Assembly: GCA_949282965.1 (NCBI GenBank)
Contig: CASDQW010000003.1
Span: 57,617-121,616 of the forward strand
Direction of reading: 5' to 3'
DNA from: an uncultured Lentisphaeria bacterium
GTDB taxonomy: Bacteria > Verrucomicrobiota > Lentisphaeria > Victivallales > Victivallaceae
DNA length: 64,000 bases
Shown: positions 26,182 to 34,902 of the stretch, piece by piece
Numbering within the stretch: position 1 is the first letter of the stretch
Layout: every line of letters starts with the position of its first letter
Notes under the pieces: generated by a model
The model's input: the letters and a program-made list of their open reading frames with translations, nothing else
The model's database searches: none
What the model was told of the DNA's origin: nothing
Program-made: the position numbers and the translations under genes

Positions 26182-27504
26182 TCAGCTTCTTCGGAACAAC
26201 CGCCAGCCCAGCACCAGACCTGCCAGCATCAATCCTCCGGCGGCAAGAACCAATCCCTCCCGGCGATCGAACAACCTCGCCGGCGGCCGGAAATCCGGAT
26301 TGTTCTGGCGCGGCTCCAGCGTATAAGCCACTTCTTTGCCCCGTTTCCGGTTCAGCAACTCCTCAATATCATAGTCCGGCAACGGGGCCGCGGCACCGAA
26401 ATAGAGCCGCAGCGTCTCCGCCGCCGGAAACGGCAACACCACCTGATAAACCGGCCCGGAAAGCCGGAGTCCCGGCCCCTGAAGCGGCAGCAAATTCCCG
26501 TTGAAAATCCGCAGTTCGTAGGCGTGACAGCGCTGCTCCGGAAACGGCAGCACCGCGCTGTCCGTTTCCGCCAGCTTCATGGCCGTCCCTTCCGCCAGCA
26601 GCCGCATGACGCCGTCCGCCCCGGCTCCGTACAGGGCGATACGGCGATAGAAAAACGGCGTTTCCGCCATCAACTCCAGGTGAGTCAGCGGCGCCCGCTT
26701 CGCCTCAAAACCGATCACGGTCTCTCCGGGCAGCTCCTCCATACGGGTAATCGACACCGGATATGCCTCGCTCACCGGTGCCGACTCCGGCGTGGATTCA
26801 CGGGAAAGCCCAACCGCGCGAACCTCATCCACCGCCAGCGCACCGGCACGGATTTCCCGGAGCCGTGCGGGATCCGAACCGGGATGATCCTGCCAGAACT
26901 GCTTCAGCGGCGACTGCCGGTCTTCATCCACCCGACGGATGACCAGCCGGAAAAAACGATGCAGAGACGGGCGCACCGCGATCGTGGTCTTGCGCAAACC
27001 TTCCCGGGCGGCGCAATCAAACACCACCTGTTCGCCCAGCAACTGCCAAACTTCTCCGTCCGGCCCGCCATACACCCGCACCAGCCGTTCGAAATCGTGC
27101 GACGCGGTCACCACTTCCAGTTCGCGGATCTCCCGGTAATCGCCGCCGATCTCCAGAATCAGCGTCTCCTCGTCCCGCTGCGCATGGCGCGTTCTCGAAA
27201 CCACTTTCACGTCCGCCGGCCCGGAACGCCGCACCGGCCGGAGTTCCACTGCGCGCTCCACCAGGAAGGGCACCTCCCGGTGTTCCAGCGTAAAAACCCG
27301 CAGATCCGACAGCAGACTCTCCGTCAGTTCGTAAAAGTCCTGATCCAGCTTCATCAGCGCCGGCGCACCGCCGCGCACCGCTGCGGCGCTGATCCGGGCC
27401 CGTTTGTATCGGGGGAAACCCGTGCGATCCATTTCCGCGGCAGCGACGGCAAGCGCCAACACCGCCAGCAACGCGAGCACGAGCCCCTTCCGGTTGATCC
27501 CCAT
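26182..27504 (-). CDS. Exported, C-terminally membrane-anchored protein, possibly DUF3999-like
   Basis: The 440-residue product begins with a signal sequence (LVLALLAVLALAVAAAEM) and ends with a hydrophobic helix (GLVLAAGGLMLAGLVLGWRLF) followed by basic residues. The large middle region is thus predicted to face the periplasm. That region is beta-rich and contains two similar-looking jelly-roll-type stretches (about residues 95-190 and 255-350). The overall layout resembles DUF3999 proteins, but I cannot confirm this by eye. The ATG at 27504 is preceded by GGAGAGG; a GTG at 27519 would overlap it. It has its own promoter candidate. Function unknown. Confidence 0.6.
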   Translation of the reverse strand: MGINRKGLVLALLAVLALAVAAAEMDRTGFPRYKRARISAAAVRGGAPALMKLDQDFYELTESLLSDLRVFTLEHREVPFLVERAVELRPVRRSGPADVKVVSRTRHAQRDEETLILEIGGDYREIRELEVVTASHDFERLVRVYGGPDGEVWQLLGEQVVFDCAAREGLRKTTIAVRPSLHRFFRLVIRRVDEDRQSPLKQFWQDHPGSDPARLREIRAGALAVDEVRAVGLSRESTPESAPVSEAYPVSITRMEELPGETVIGFEAKRAPLTHLELMAETPFFYRRIALYGAGADGVMRLLAEGTAMKLAETDSAVLPFPEQRCHAYELRIFNGNLLPLQGPGLRLSGPVYQVVLPFPAAETLRLYFGAAAPLPDYDIEELLNRKRGKEVAYTLEPRQNNPDFRPPARLFDRREGLVLAAGGLMLAGLVLGWRLFRRS

Positions 27505-27555
27505 ACCATCCCTCTCCACAGATTTCCGTCTGTTATTTCACCGTTGATTCCGTCA

Positions 27556-27584
27556 AAAATACACCTTTTCCCCCTCTGTTGCAA
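27556..27584 (-). promoter_or_regulatory. Candidate promoter for the DUF3999-like gene
   Basis: On the minus strand, TTGCAA (27584-27579), a 17 bp spacer and TATTTT (27561-27556). Confidence 0.45.
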
Positions 27585-27604
27585 CCTCCGGACGCAAAAA
27601 CCGT

Positions 27605-27632
27605 TTGAAAACTACTCGATTCATGATACAGT
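27605..27632 (+). promoter_or_regulatory. Candidate promoter for the sensory hydrogenase
   Basis: TTGAAA (27605-27610), a 16 bp spacer and TACAGT (27627-27632), 43 bp before the ATG at 27675. It overlaps the upstream region of the divergent DUF3999-like gene by only about 20 bp. Confidence 0.4.
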
Positions 27633-27674
27633 TTCTCCGGGAGCCAGAAACGATTTCACGCGGAGACACGCCAC

Positions 27675-29450
27675 ATGAACAACCGATACCCCATTTATAC
27701 CGAAGACGCCGAGTGTCAGGATTGTTACAAATGCGTCCGCCGCTGCCCGGTCAAGGCCATCCGGGTCCGGGACGGCCGCGCCGCCGTCATTCCGGAAAAC
27801 TGCATCGGCTGCGGCCGCTGCGTCGAAGTCTGCCCGGCCCATGCCAAACGGGTCCGTTCCGATCTCGGACGGGTTAAAATGCTGTTGCGTTCCGGCAAGC
27901 AGGTTTACGTTTCGCTGGCGCCGTCCCACGTCAGTGAATATCATCGACTTCAACCCGGACAGCTGATCGCGGCATTGCGCAGACTGGGCTTTGCCGGTGT
28001 CGGCGAAACCGCCGTCGGCGCACAGCTGGTCAGCGCCGCGGTCGCCGATGAACTGAACCGGATGGAACGGGGCGTGGTCATTTCATCCGCCTGCCCTGCC
28101 GCCGCGGATTTCATCCGCAAATACCTGCCGCAGTTCGCCGGTGCGATTACGCCGGTGCTTTCGCCGGTCATGGCCCATGCCCGGTATCTGCGCGACCGTT
28201 TCGGCGACGACATCGCCGTGGTGTTCGTCGGTCCGTGCATCGCCAAGAAAAACGAGGCGGACCGCCATGAAAAACTCCTGACGCTGGTCCTCACCTATCC
28301 GGAGCTCAACCAGCTTCTCCAGGACCATGACATCGATCCGCGCCGCCTGACGCCGGGACCGGAAGATCATTTCGTGCCGGAAAACGCCGCCGAAGGCGCG
28401 TTGTATCCCATCGAAGGCGGCATGATCGAAACCATCCGCCCTTTGTGCCGCAACCAGCGGGTCCGCTATGCCTCCATCAGCGGCATCGGCAGTCTGGCGC
28501 TGGCACTGGAAGGACTTTCGCCGGATGAAGTGGATGTTCCGGTTTTCATTGAAACGCTCGCCTGTGGCGGCGGCTGCGTCCACGGACCGCAGTCGGAACA
28601 CCGTTCGCCGGGACTGCTGGAACGGCTGCGCATTCTGGAATCCGCCGTGACGCTCCCGGAAATCCCGCCGCGCAGCACGCCGGGAGATTTCTCCGGCGCA
28701 TTTCCCCCGGACCCGGTCCCCGCGGAAACCGTCGACGACGCCAAACTCCGGGAAGCGCTGCACCGCATCGGCAAGTTCCGCCCGGAAGACGAATTGAACT
28801 GCGGCGGCTGCGGCTACGACAGCTGCCGGGAGTTCGCCCGCGCCCTGATCGCCGGCAACGGCGAAAACGCCATGTGCGTTTCCTATATGCGTAAACTGGC
28901 GCAGAAAAAAGCCAACGCCCTCCTCCGCTGCATGCCCGCCGGCGTCGCGGTGGTGGACAAAAACCTCGCCATTGTGGAGTGCAACCGGATGTTCGCCGAA
29001 CTGCTCGGCCCGGACTGTCTGGACGTTTTCGACGCCTGTCCCGGCATGGCGGGCGCGGATCTGCGGCGGATGGCCTCCTTCGCGCCGCTCTTCCTGGACG
29101 TCATCGAATCCGGCAGCGAATTAAAACGGGATTACCTGAAAGTCGGCGACCATCTGTTCAACCTTACCATTTTCCCGATCGAGGCCGGATCGGTCGCCGG
29201 TGCGGTTATCTTCGACGTGACCCACACCGAGCTGCACCGCTCTGAAATCGCCGCGCGCGCCCGGGAGGTCATCGACAAAAATCTCGCCGCGGTTCAGGAA
29301 ATCGCCTGTCGCCTCGGCGAACACATGGCCGATACCGAACTCCTGCTGCGCTCCATCGCCGACGACTATCCGGACGAAGAAATCAGTACACCGAATCCGG
29401 GAAATAGTGCTCTGCTGCGTTCGCCTGCGTCACCACCTGCGACGGAATGA
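27675..29450 (+). CDS. Sensory [FeFe]-hydrogenase-like protein with PAS domain (HydS type)
   Basis: The 591-residue protein has two N-terminal [4Fe-4S] ferredoxin motifs (Cys14/17/20/24 and Cys43/46/49/53). The hydrogenase large domain follows with all four H-cluster cysteines: SSACP (Cys140), GPCIAKKNE (Cys188) and ETLACGGGCVHGP (Cys297, Cys301). A further Fe-S domain, NCGGCGYDSC, lies near residue 376, then a PAS-like domain (about residues 415-520). This order is that of group C sensory hydrogenases, which sense H2 or redox state and signal through a kinase or phosphatase. No such partner is adjacent. The last 22 codons overlap antisense the end of the sugar-binding lipoprotein gene and look unlike conserved sequence, so the C-terminus may be truncated or rearranged. 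Confidence 0.82.
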   Translation: MNNRYPIYTEDAECQDCYKCVRRCPVKAIRVRDGRAAVIPENCIGCGRCVEVCPAHAKRVRSDLGRVKMLLRSGKQVYVSLAPSHVSEYHRLQPGQLIAALRRLGFAGVGETAVGAQLVSAAVADELNRMERGVVISSACPAAADFIRKYLPQFAGAITPVLSPVMAHARYLRDRFGDDIAVVFVGPCIAKKNEADRHEKLLTLVLTYPELNQLLQDHDIDPRRLTPGPEDHFVPENAAEGALYPIEGGMIETIRPLCRNQRVRYASISGIGSLALALEGLSPDEVDVPVFIETLACGGGCVHGPQSEHRSPGLLERLRILESAVTLPEIPPRSTPGDFSGAFPPDPVPAETVDDAKLREALHRIGKFRPEDELNCGGCGYDSCREFARALIAGNGENAMCVSYMRKLAQKKANALLRCMPAGVAVVDKNLAIVECNRMFAELLGPDCLDVFDACPGMAGADLRRMASFAPLFLDVIESGSELKRDYLKVGDHLFNLTIFPIEAGSVAGAVIFDVTHTELHRSEIAARAREVIDKNLAAVQEIACRLGEHMADTELLLRSIADDYPDEEISTPNPGNSALLRSPASPPATE

Positions 29451-30354
29451 GAATTTCCGCCTGTCCGTCGACCGGCTTTCCGCCGTTGCGCACGCCCGCG
29501 AGCGCCTGTTCGATGGCGGTCCGGATCATGCGCGGAGAATAGGTGACGGTCGCCCGCACCAGCGGATCGCCGTCACGCACCTTGCGCACCGTCTCTTTGC
29601 TGCCGCCGCCGCCGACCATGGCCTTGACGTCCCGGCGGCCGGATTCTTCATAGGCCTTGACCGCACCGATCAGGACATCATCGTCCCCGGCCCAGACGGC
29701 ATCGATTTTCGGGTATTTCTGGAGGTAATTCTCCATCAGCGCCAGTCCCTTTTCGGTATTCCAGCCGGCGCTCTGGCTGGCCAGGATACGGATCTTCGGA
29801 TATTTTTCGGCCAATACCTGACGGAACCCTTCAACCCGGTCGGTGTTGATCGGGCACGGAATCCCTTCCATGACCACGATGTCTCCCCCCTCCGGCAACA
29901 GCGCCCCCATCGCCTCCGCCGCCGCCGCACCAAAGCTGCGGTTATCGCCGTTGACGAAAAGATTCTGCACCGGCCGGTCCAGCGGATTGGAAACCACTAC
30001 CAGATACACCCCGCGCCGTGCCGCTTCCTCGCAGATCGCCGTCACCGGTCCCGGTTCCTGACTCATAACCACCAGAGCCTGCAAATCGCGGGAAAGAAGA
30101 TTTTCAATCCGGTTGACCTGATCGGCGCTGTCGGCACTGGTGGCAATAAGCACCTTCACATCCGGATTGTCGGCCTCCAGTTTTTTGGCCGCCTCTTCGG
30201 CGTTCCAGACCACGCCGCCGGTCCAGCCGTGGGTTGCAGCGGGAATGGAGACGCCGATCCGAATCGTTTTGCCTTCATCTTCAGAACGACCGCATCCGGC
30301 CAGGAGGCCGATTGCCACGATTCCCACCCATCCGAACCAACGCCAGGCCTTCAT
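29383..30354 (-). CDS. Sugar-binding lipoprotein of an ABC importer (RbsB-like)
   Basis: The 323-residue protein has a signal sequence ending in lipobox LLAGC (Cys21), then a type 1 periplasmic binding fold: IRIGVSIPAATHGWTGGVVWNAEEAAKKL, NRIENLLSRDLQALVV, YLVVVSNPLDRP, GRNTDR-like INTDRVEGFRQVL, and DAVWAGDDDVLIGAVKAYEESG. It resembles ribose/galactose-family binding proteins. No permease or ATPase gene is beside it, so its transporter must be elsewhere, or it is a sensor input. Its ATG overlaps the lspA stop by 4 bases, placing it in the dksA-lspA operon; LspA is the enzyme that matures such lipoproteins. Its 3' end overlaps antisense the hydrogenase gene. Confidence 0.85.
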   Translation of the reverse strand: MKAWRWFGWVGIVAIGLLAGCGRSEDEGKTIRIGVSIPAATHGWTGGVVWNAEEAAKKLEADNPDVKVLIATSADSADQVNRIENLLSRDLQALVVMSQEPGPVTAICEEAARRGVYLVVVSNPLDRPVQNLFVNGDNRSFGAAAAEAMGALLPEGGDIVVMEGIPCPINTDRVEGFRQVLAEKYPKIRILASQSAGWNTEKGLALMENYLQKYPKIDAVWAGDDDVLIGAVKAYEESGRRDVKAMVGGGGSKETVRKVRDGDPLVRATVTYSPRMIRTAIEQALAGVRNGGKPVDGQAEILIPSQVVTQANAAEHYFPDSVY

Positions 30355-30953
30355 TCCGTTTCTCCTTTCCCGGACAGTTCCGGAGCTTCACTTTTTTCCG
30401 TCTTCTTCGACTCCGGCCGCAGCAGGCTGGAGAGCAGAAACACGCCGACCCCGACGCAAATCGCGCAATCGGCAATGTTGAACACCGGATAATGGTAGCT
30501 TTTGTAGTAAACGTCAAAAAAATCGACCACTTCGCCGCGCCAGATTCGGTCGATGGAATTTCCCAGCACTCCGGACAGAACCGTAAAAATCGCCCAGTAG
30601 CGCTCCGGCCACCCGTCCGCCAGCGTCCGCAGAAACCATAACGCCGCGACAAACACCACCGCCGCCACGGTCAACAGCAGCCAGCTCTGTCCTTCGAACA
30701 TGCTCCAGGCCGCTCCCCGGTTCGTAACGTAGGTCAAAGAGAAAAAGCCGTCGATCACAGGACGGCTCTGATATTTGACAAAGGTGTGTTCTACGGCGAC
30801 TTTGCTGGCCTGATCCAGCACCAGCAGCAGCCCGGCCCAGCCGAGCGACCAGCCGATCCAGCGGTGTTCCCGGGCGGATCCGGGAGACATTCTCCGCAGC
30901 CAGGGCCCCTTCATCGCGGCCTGCTCCCGGTCAGAACCGGTTGCGCTGTTCAT
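30351..30953 (-). CDS. lspA: Lipoprotein signal peptidase LspA
   Basis: The 200-residue inner-membrane aspartyl protease cleaves prolipoprotein signal peptides. Four hydrophobic segments are visible. The conserved blocks are LLLVLDQASKVAVE, YVTNRGAAWSMF, and the catalytic aspartates in GVLGNSIDRIWRGEVVDFFDV and FNIADCAI. The N-terminal 30 residues before the first helix are longer than usual. The C-terminus has a charged tail (SKKTEKSEAPELSGKGETE) unlike most homologues. The start overlaps the dksA-like gene by 23 bases, so an internal ATG at 30914 is an alternative. It is co-transcribed with the downstream lipoprotein gene. Confidence 0.95.
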   Translation of the reverse strand: MNSATGSDREQAAMKGPWLRRMSPGSAREHRWIGWSLGWAGLLLVLDQASKVAVEHTFVKYQSRPVIDGFFSLTYVTNRGAAWSMFEGQSWLLLTVAAVVFVAALWFLRTLADGWPERYWAIFTVLSGVLGNSIDRIWRGEVVDFFDVYYKSYHYPVFNIADCAICVGVGVFLLSSLLRPESKKTEKSEAPELSGKGETE

Positions 30954-31326
30954 GCGCGGATTTGCACTTCACGCAGTAAATAGCATACGGGCGGGCTTCC
31001 AGACGGGCTTCCCCGATATCCCCGCCGCAATCCAGGCATTTCCCGTATTCTCCGTCGATCAGCCGTTGAATGGCCCCTTCGATCAGCTCCAGCACGTTGC
31101 CTTCTTCGGTCAGCAGACGCAATTCCATTTCGTGGCGGGAGTTGTCACTGCTGACGTCCGCCATGTGCGTGGTTACGCCGCGTTTGTCGGCATTGCTGCA
31201 GTCCAAGGCGTCCTCGGCATGATACTGCATACGTCCGAGGACCATTTCACGGGCATGGAGCAAACGCTCGTAACGAATTTTATCGATGCCCTCAAACTTG
31301 GGCACCACGTTCGATTTCCTGGCCAT
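30931..31326 (-). CDS. DksA/TraR-family zinc-finger protein
   Basis: The 131-residue protein has an N-terminal helical, coiled-coil-like region (residues about 15-90) including the acidic segment around MADVSSDNSRHEMELR, and a C-terminal C4 zinc finger CLDCGGDIGEARLEARPYAIYCVKC. DksA-type proteins enter the RNA polymerase secondary channel and act with ppGpp. The canonical coiled-coil tip DxxDxA is not clear: ALDCSNAD and MADVSSD are the nearest, so this may be one of the DksA-like subfamilies rather than DksA proper. The ATG at 31326 follows AGGAGAAAG. It begins the operon with lspA. Confidence 0.85.
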   Translation of the reverse strand: MARKSNVVPKFEGIDKIRYERLLHAREMVLGRMQYHAEDALDCSNADKRGVTTHMADVSSDNSRHEMELRLLTEEGNVLELIEGAIQRLIDGEYGKCLDCGGDIGEARLEARPYAIYCVKCKSAHEQRNRF

Positions 31327-31341
31327 GAACTTTCTCCTGAT

Positions 31342-31449
31342 CTAACTGGTTCGACATGAAAAACAACGAATATTCCAGTGATGACACGGCAATCTCAATC
31401 CCGCCGGTCGGAAAAAACGGCGATCAATCAAACAACCCGACTCCTCCAT
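31342..31449 (-). CDS. Possible 35-residue leader peptide before the dksA-like gene
   Basis: Between the promoter and the dksA-like start, an ATG at 31449 with AGAGGA 9 bases upstream opens a 35-codon frame ending 15 bp before the dksA ATG. The peptide is basic and cysteine-rich: 4 Cys, 6 Arg and 2 His, ending CHHWNIRCFSCRTS. The Cys spacing near the end (C-x6-C-x2-C) could bind metal. It may be a regulatory uORF or a chance frame; no family is recognised. Confidence 0.25.
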   Translation of the reverse strand: MEESGCLIDRRFFRPAGLRLPCHHWNIRCFSCRTS

Positions 31450-31477
31450 GGAAACTTCGTCCTCTACTGCGAACTCT

Positions 31478-31506
31478 AATATACACCTTCCCTGCCGTTT
31501 TTGCAA
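31478..31506 (-). promoter_or_regulatory. Promoter for dksA-like / lspA / binding-protein operon
   Basis: On the minus strand, TTGCAA (31506-31501), a 17 bp spacer and TATATT (31483-31478). The implied leader to the dksA-like ATG is about 145 bases, long for this window. Confidence 0.6.
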
Positions 31507-31654
31507 CCCGAAAAGCCGTTCCCGGGAAAGTATTTTCCAGCTTTCACAACATTCCATCCCCTTACCGGAAAACCGTTCCGCACTCCTGCTCCCGGTTCGA
31601 ACGCACCTGACCGGAGCGCAGCTGAACTGACGGTCGCTCCCGCCTCCTTGCAAC

Positions 31655-31699
31655 AAAAAAAGAGAGAAAACCCTTCCTGCCGGAATGGATCTTCTCTCT
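31655..31699 (-). terminator. Intrinsic terminator of gap-pgk
   Basis: On the minus strand, AGAGAGAA pairs with TTCTCTCT over a 23-base loop that contains a smaller stem, followed by TTTTTT. It lies 45 bp after the pgk stop. Confidence 0.7.
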
Positions 31700-31743
31700 G
31701 ATCGAAAAACGATCTCATACCGCCTTGACGGCGGCAGAACCGC

Positions 31744-32997
31744 TTATTTATCGCTCAACGCGACGACGCCGGGCAGCGCCTTGCCTTCGAGAAATTCGAG
31801 GGACGCACCGCCGCCGGTGGAAATGTGGCTCATCTTGTCCGCGAGGCCGGACTTGTTCACCGCCGCGACGGAATCACCGCCGCCGATCACGGACACGCCG
31901 CCGGCCGCCTTGACTTCCGCCACCGCCTTGCAGACTTCCATGGTCCCGTTGGCGAACTTGGCCATTTCGAAACAGCCCATCGGTCCGTTCCACACCACCG
32001 TCTTCGCGCCCTTGATCGCGTCGGCATAAAGCGCCGCGGTCTTCGGACCGATATCCAGCGCCATCCAGCCGGCCGGAATATCGTCGCCGACGATCTGCGT
32101 ATTGGCTTCGGCATCGAACTTGTCCGCCGCCACGTTGTCGACCGGCAGCAGCAGCTTCACGCCGCGCGCCTCGGCCTTGGCAATCATATCCCGGGCATAG
32201 TCCAGCTGATCCGGCTCGCACAGAGAAGCACCGATTTCATGCCCCTGCGCCTTCAGGAAGGTATAAGCCATGCCGCCGCCGATGATCAGGGTGTCAACCT
32301 TGGTAAGAAGGTTCTGCACCACGGCGAGCTTGTCGGAGACCTTCGCACCGCCGAGAATGGCGACAAAGGGACGCACCGGATGTTCCACGGCGCTGCCGAG
32401 ATAGGCGATTTCCTTTTCCAGCAGGAAACCGGCGACGCTTTCCTTGATGTACTTGCAGATCACCGCCGTCGAAGCATGGGCGCGATGCGCAGTCCCGAAG
32501 GCGTCGTTGCAGAAAAGATCCCCGTAAGAAGCGAGTTTTTCCGCCAGCTTCGCCTGTTTCGCCTTCATATCGGCTTTCTTGGCGGCATATTCCTCATCGG
32601 TCATGCCTTCGGCCTTCTTGACCTTGCCTTCTTCTTCCTTGTAGAAGCGGGTATTTTCCAGCATCAGCACTTCGCCGGGCTTCAGTGCGGCGACGGCAGC
32701 GTCAGCCGCGGCGCAGTCCGGCGCGAAAGCCACCGGACGCCCCAGCATCTTCGCCAGATAATCCGCCACGGGTTTCAGGCTGAAATCAGCTTCATACCCT
32801 TTCCCGGAAGGACGGCCGAGGTGGCTCATCAACACCAGGCTCGCCCCCTGATCCAGCACGTACTGAATGGTCGGGAGCGCCCCGCGGATCCGGGTATCGT
32901 CCTTGATCTGTCCTTCCTTGATCGGCACGTTGAAGTCAACGCGCATTACCACACGTTTCCCTTTCAGGTCAACGTCGCGAATGGTCTTCTTGTTCAT
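31744..32997 (-). CDS. pgk: Phosphoglycerate kinase
   Basis: The 417-residue glycolytic enzyme transfers phosphate from 1,3-bisphosphoglycerate to [27 protein letters not shown] holds the PGK signature near residue 17; [41 protein letters not shown], and the C-terminal GGGDSVAAV nucleotide loop are all present. A Lys/Glu-rich insert ([25 protein letters not shown] region, about residues 130-155) is larger than in E. coli but seen in various bacterial PGKs. The ATG at 32997 was chosen by family N-terminus; the frame extends to 33036 without support. It is the second gene of a gap-pgk operon. Confidence 0.97.
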   Translation of the reverse strand: MNKKTIRDVDLKGKRVVMRVDFNVPIKEGQIKDDTRIRGALPTIQYVLDQGASLVLMSHLGRPSGKGYEADFSLKPVADYLAKMLGRPVAFAPDCAAADAAVAALKPGEVLMLENTRFYKEEEGKVKKAEGMTDEEYAAKKADMKAKQAKLAEKLASYGDLFCNDAFGTAHRAHASTAVICKYIKESVAGFLLEKEIAYLGSAVEHPVRPFVAILGGAKVSDKLAVVQNLLTKVDTLIIGGGMAYTFLKAQGHEIGASLCEPDQLDYARDMIAKAEARGVKLLLPVDNVAADKFDAEANTQIVGDDIPAGWMALDIGPKTAALYADAIKGAKTVVWNGPMGCFEMAKFANGTMEVCKAVAEVKAAGGVSVIGGGDSVAAVNKSGLADKMSHISTGGGASLEFLEGKALPGVVALSDK

Positions 32998-33037
32998 AAT
33001 CGGATTCTCTCTTTCTTTGCCTAGGCCGTACATCAAA

Positions 33038-33066
33038 CGGGGCGGGCGGCAGAACCACCCGCCCCG
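33038..33066 (-). terminator. Intercistronic hairpin between gap and pgk
   Basis: CGGGGCGGG (33038-33046) pairs with CCCGCCCCG (33058-33066). It has no U-run, and lies 25 bp after the gap stop. It may attenuate or stabilise the gap end of the transcript rather than stop it. Confidence 0.5.
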
Positions 33067-33091
33067 CGGCGATTAATCTTGCTCCGGAAGA

Positions 33092-34114
<1,023 letters not shown>

Positions 34115-34144
34115 TTAAGGGTTATCGGGATCCATATGGATAAG

Positions 34145-34172
34145 AATATACCGTTGATTCCGGAAAAGTCAA
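34145..34172 (-). promoter_or_regulatory. Promoter for gap-pgk
   Basis: On the minus strand, TTGACT (34172-34167), a 16 bp spacer and TATATT (34150-34145), about 55 bp before the gap ATG. Confidence 0.6.
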
Positions 34173-34297
34173 GATAAAAAATTATCGATTACCCGAATAA
34201 ATCCACTTTTCCCGCTCATGCCGGGGTGTTTTCCGAAATGCCGGCGTCGGAGATTTTCTTTTCTCAAAAAAAGTTGCTTTTTTTCCAGGATTGCCGC

Positions 34298-34326
34298 TTG
34301 TCTTTTGCTCCCGGACCGGCTATAGT
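34298..34326 (+). promoter_or_regulatory. Promoter for tRNA-Gln
   Basis: TTGTCT (34298-34303), a 17 bp spacer and TATAGT (34321-34326), 25 bp before the tRNA 5' end. Confidence 0.55.
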
Positions 34327-34351
34327 AAAGGATGTGATGCGATTCAAACGC

Positions 34352-34425
34352 AGCCCCGTGGTGTAATGGTAGCACAAGTGATTCTGGTTCATTTTGTTGA
34401 GGTTCGAATCCTTACGGGGCTGCCA
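34352..34425 (+). tRNA. tRNA-Gln (anticodon CTG), CCA encoded
   Basis: The cloverleaf folds by hand. The acceptor stem is AGCCCCG/CGGGGCT, the D stem GTGT/GCAC has the AATGGTA loop, and the anticodon stem AGTGA/TCATT has loop TTCTGGT. The anticodon CTG reads CAG. The T stem is TGAGG/CCTTA with loop TTCGAAT. The discriminator is G and CCA is encoded. A T-rich stretch follows the 3' end and may end transcription. It is a stand-alone gene, divergent from gap-pgk. Confidence 0.93.
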
Positions 34426-34503
34426 TTTTTGTTTTCAGCTTCCTGAGATTCCCGCGTTTTCCCACCAGTCGGTTCCTCTTTGCGGAAAAACATGAAAACG
34501 GAA

Positions 34504-34902
34504 TCACTCCGCGCGCACAAAGCAGATCCGGACCCGACGTGAACGGGGTCCGTCGAATTCGCACAAATAAATCCCCTGCCAGGTCCCCAGTGCCAGTCGC
34601 CCGTCCACCACCGGCACCGCGACGGAAAAACCGACCAGCGACCCTTTCAAATGCGCCGCACTGTTGCCTTCGCCATGCCGGTAAAAGGATTCCCGTTCCG
34701 GTACCAGCCGTTCCAGCTTGGCCAGCAGGTCGTGCCGGACATCCGGGTCGGCGTTTTCGTTGACGGTCAACCCCGCGGTAGTATGCTGCGAGAAAACATG
34801 GCAAACGCCGCAGGCAAGATCCGACGGAATCAACGCCGCCACTTCGGCTGTGATGTCAATCATCTCGCAGCGCGCATGGGTACGTACGCCGATTTCACGC
34901 AT
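34504..34902 (-). CDS. YjbQ/UPF0047-family protein
   Basis: The 132-residue protein has the family core: VFSQHTTAGLTVNENADPDVRHDLL, in which the paired His-Thr-Thr is conserved, SFYRHGEGNSAAHLKGSLVG with two more conserved His, and the C-terminal LGTWQGIYLCEFDGPRSRRV. The E. coli member YjbQ has weak thiamine-phosphate-synthase activity, but the physiological role is not established. The metal-binding His set is intact. It overlaps the esterase gene upstream by 8 bases and ends the grpE-dnaJ-smpB transcript unit. Confidence 0.88.
   Translation of the reverse strand: MREIGVRTHARCEMIDITAEVAALIPSDLACGVCHVFSQHTTAGLTVNENADPDVRHDLLAKLERLVPERESFYRHGEGNSAAHLKGSLVGFSVAVPVVDGRLALGTWQGIYLCEFDGPRSRRVRICFVRAE

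Larger units (their letters stand above)
31327..31743. other. Intergenic region between dksA-like gene and pgk
   Basis: This 417 bp stretch holds a minus-strand promoter for the dksA operon (31478-31506), a long leader with a possible 35-codon ORF (31342-31449), and the pgk terminator (31655-31699). I see no other gene in it. Confidence 0.7.
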
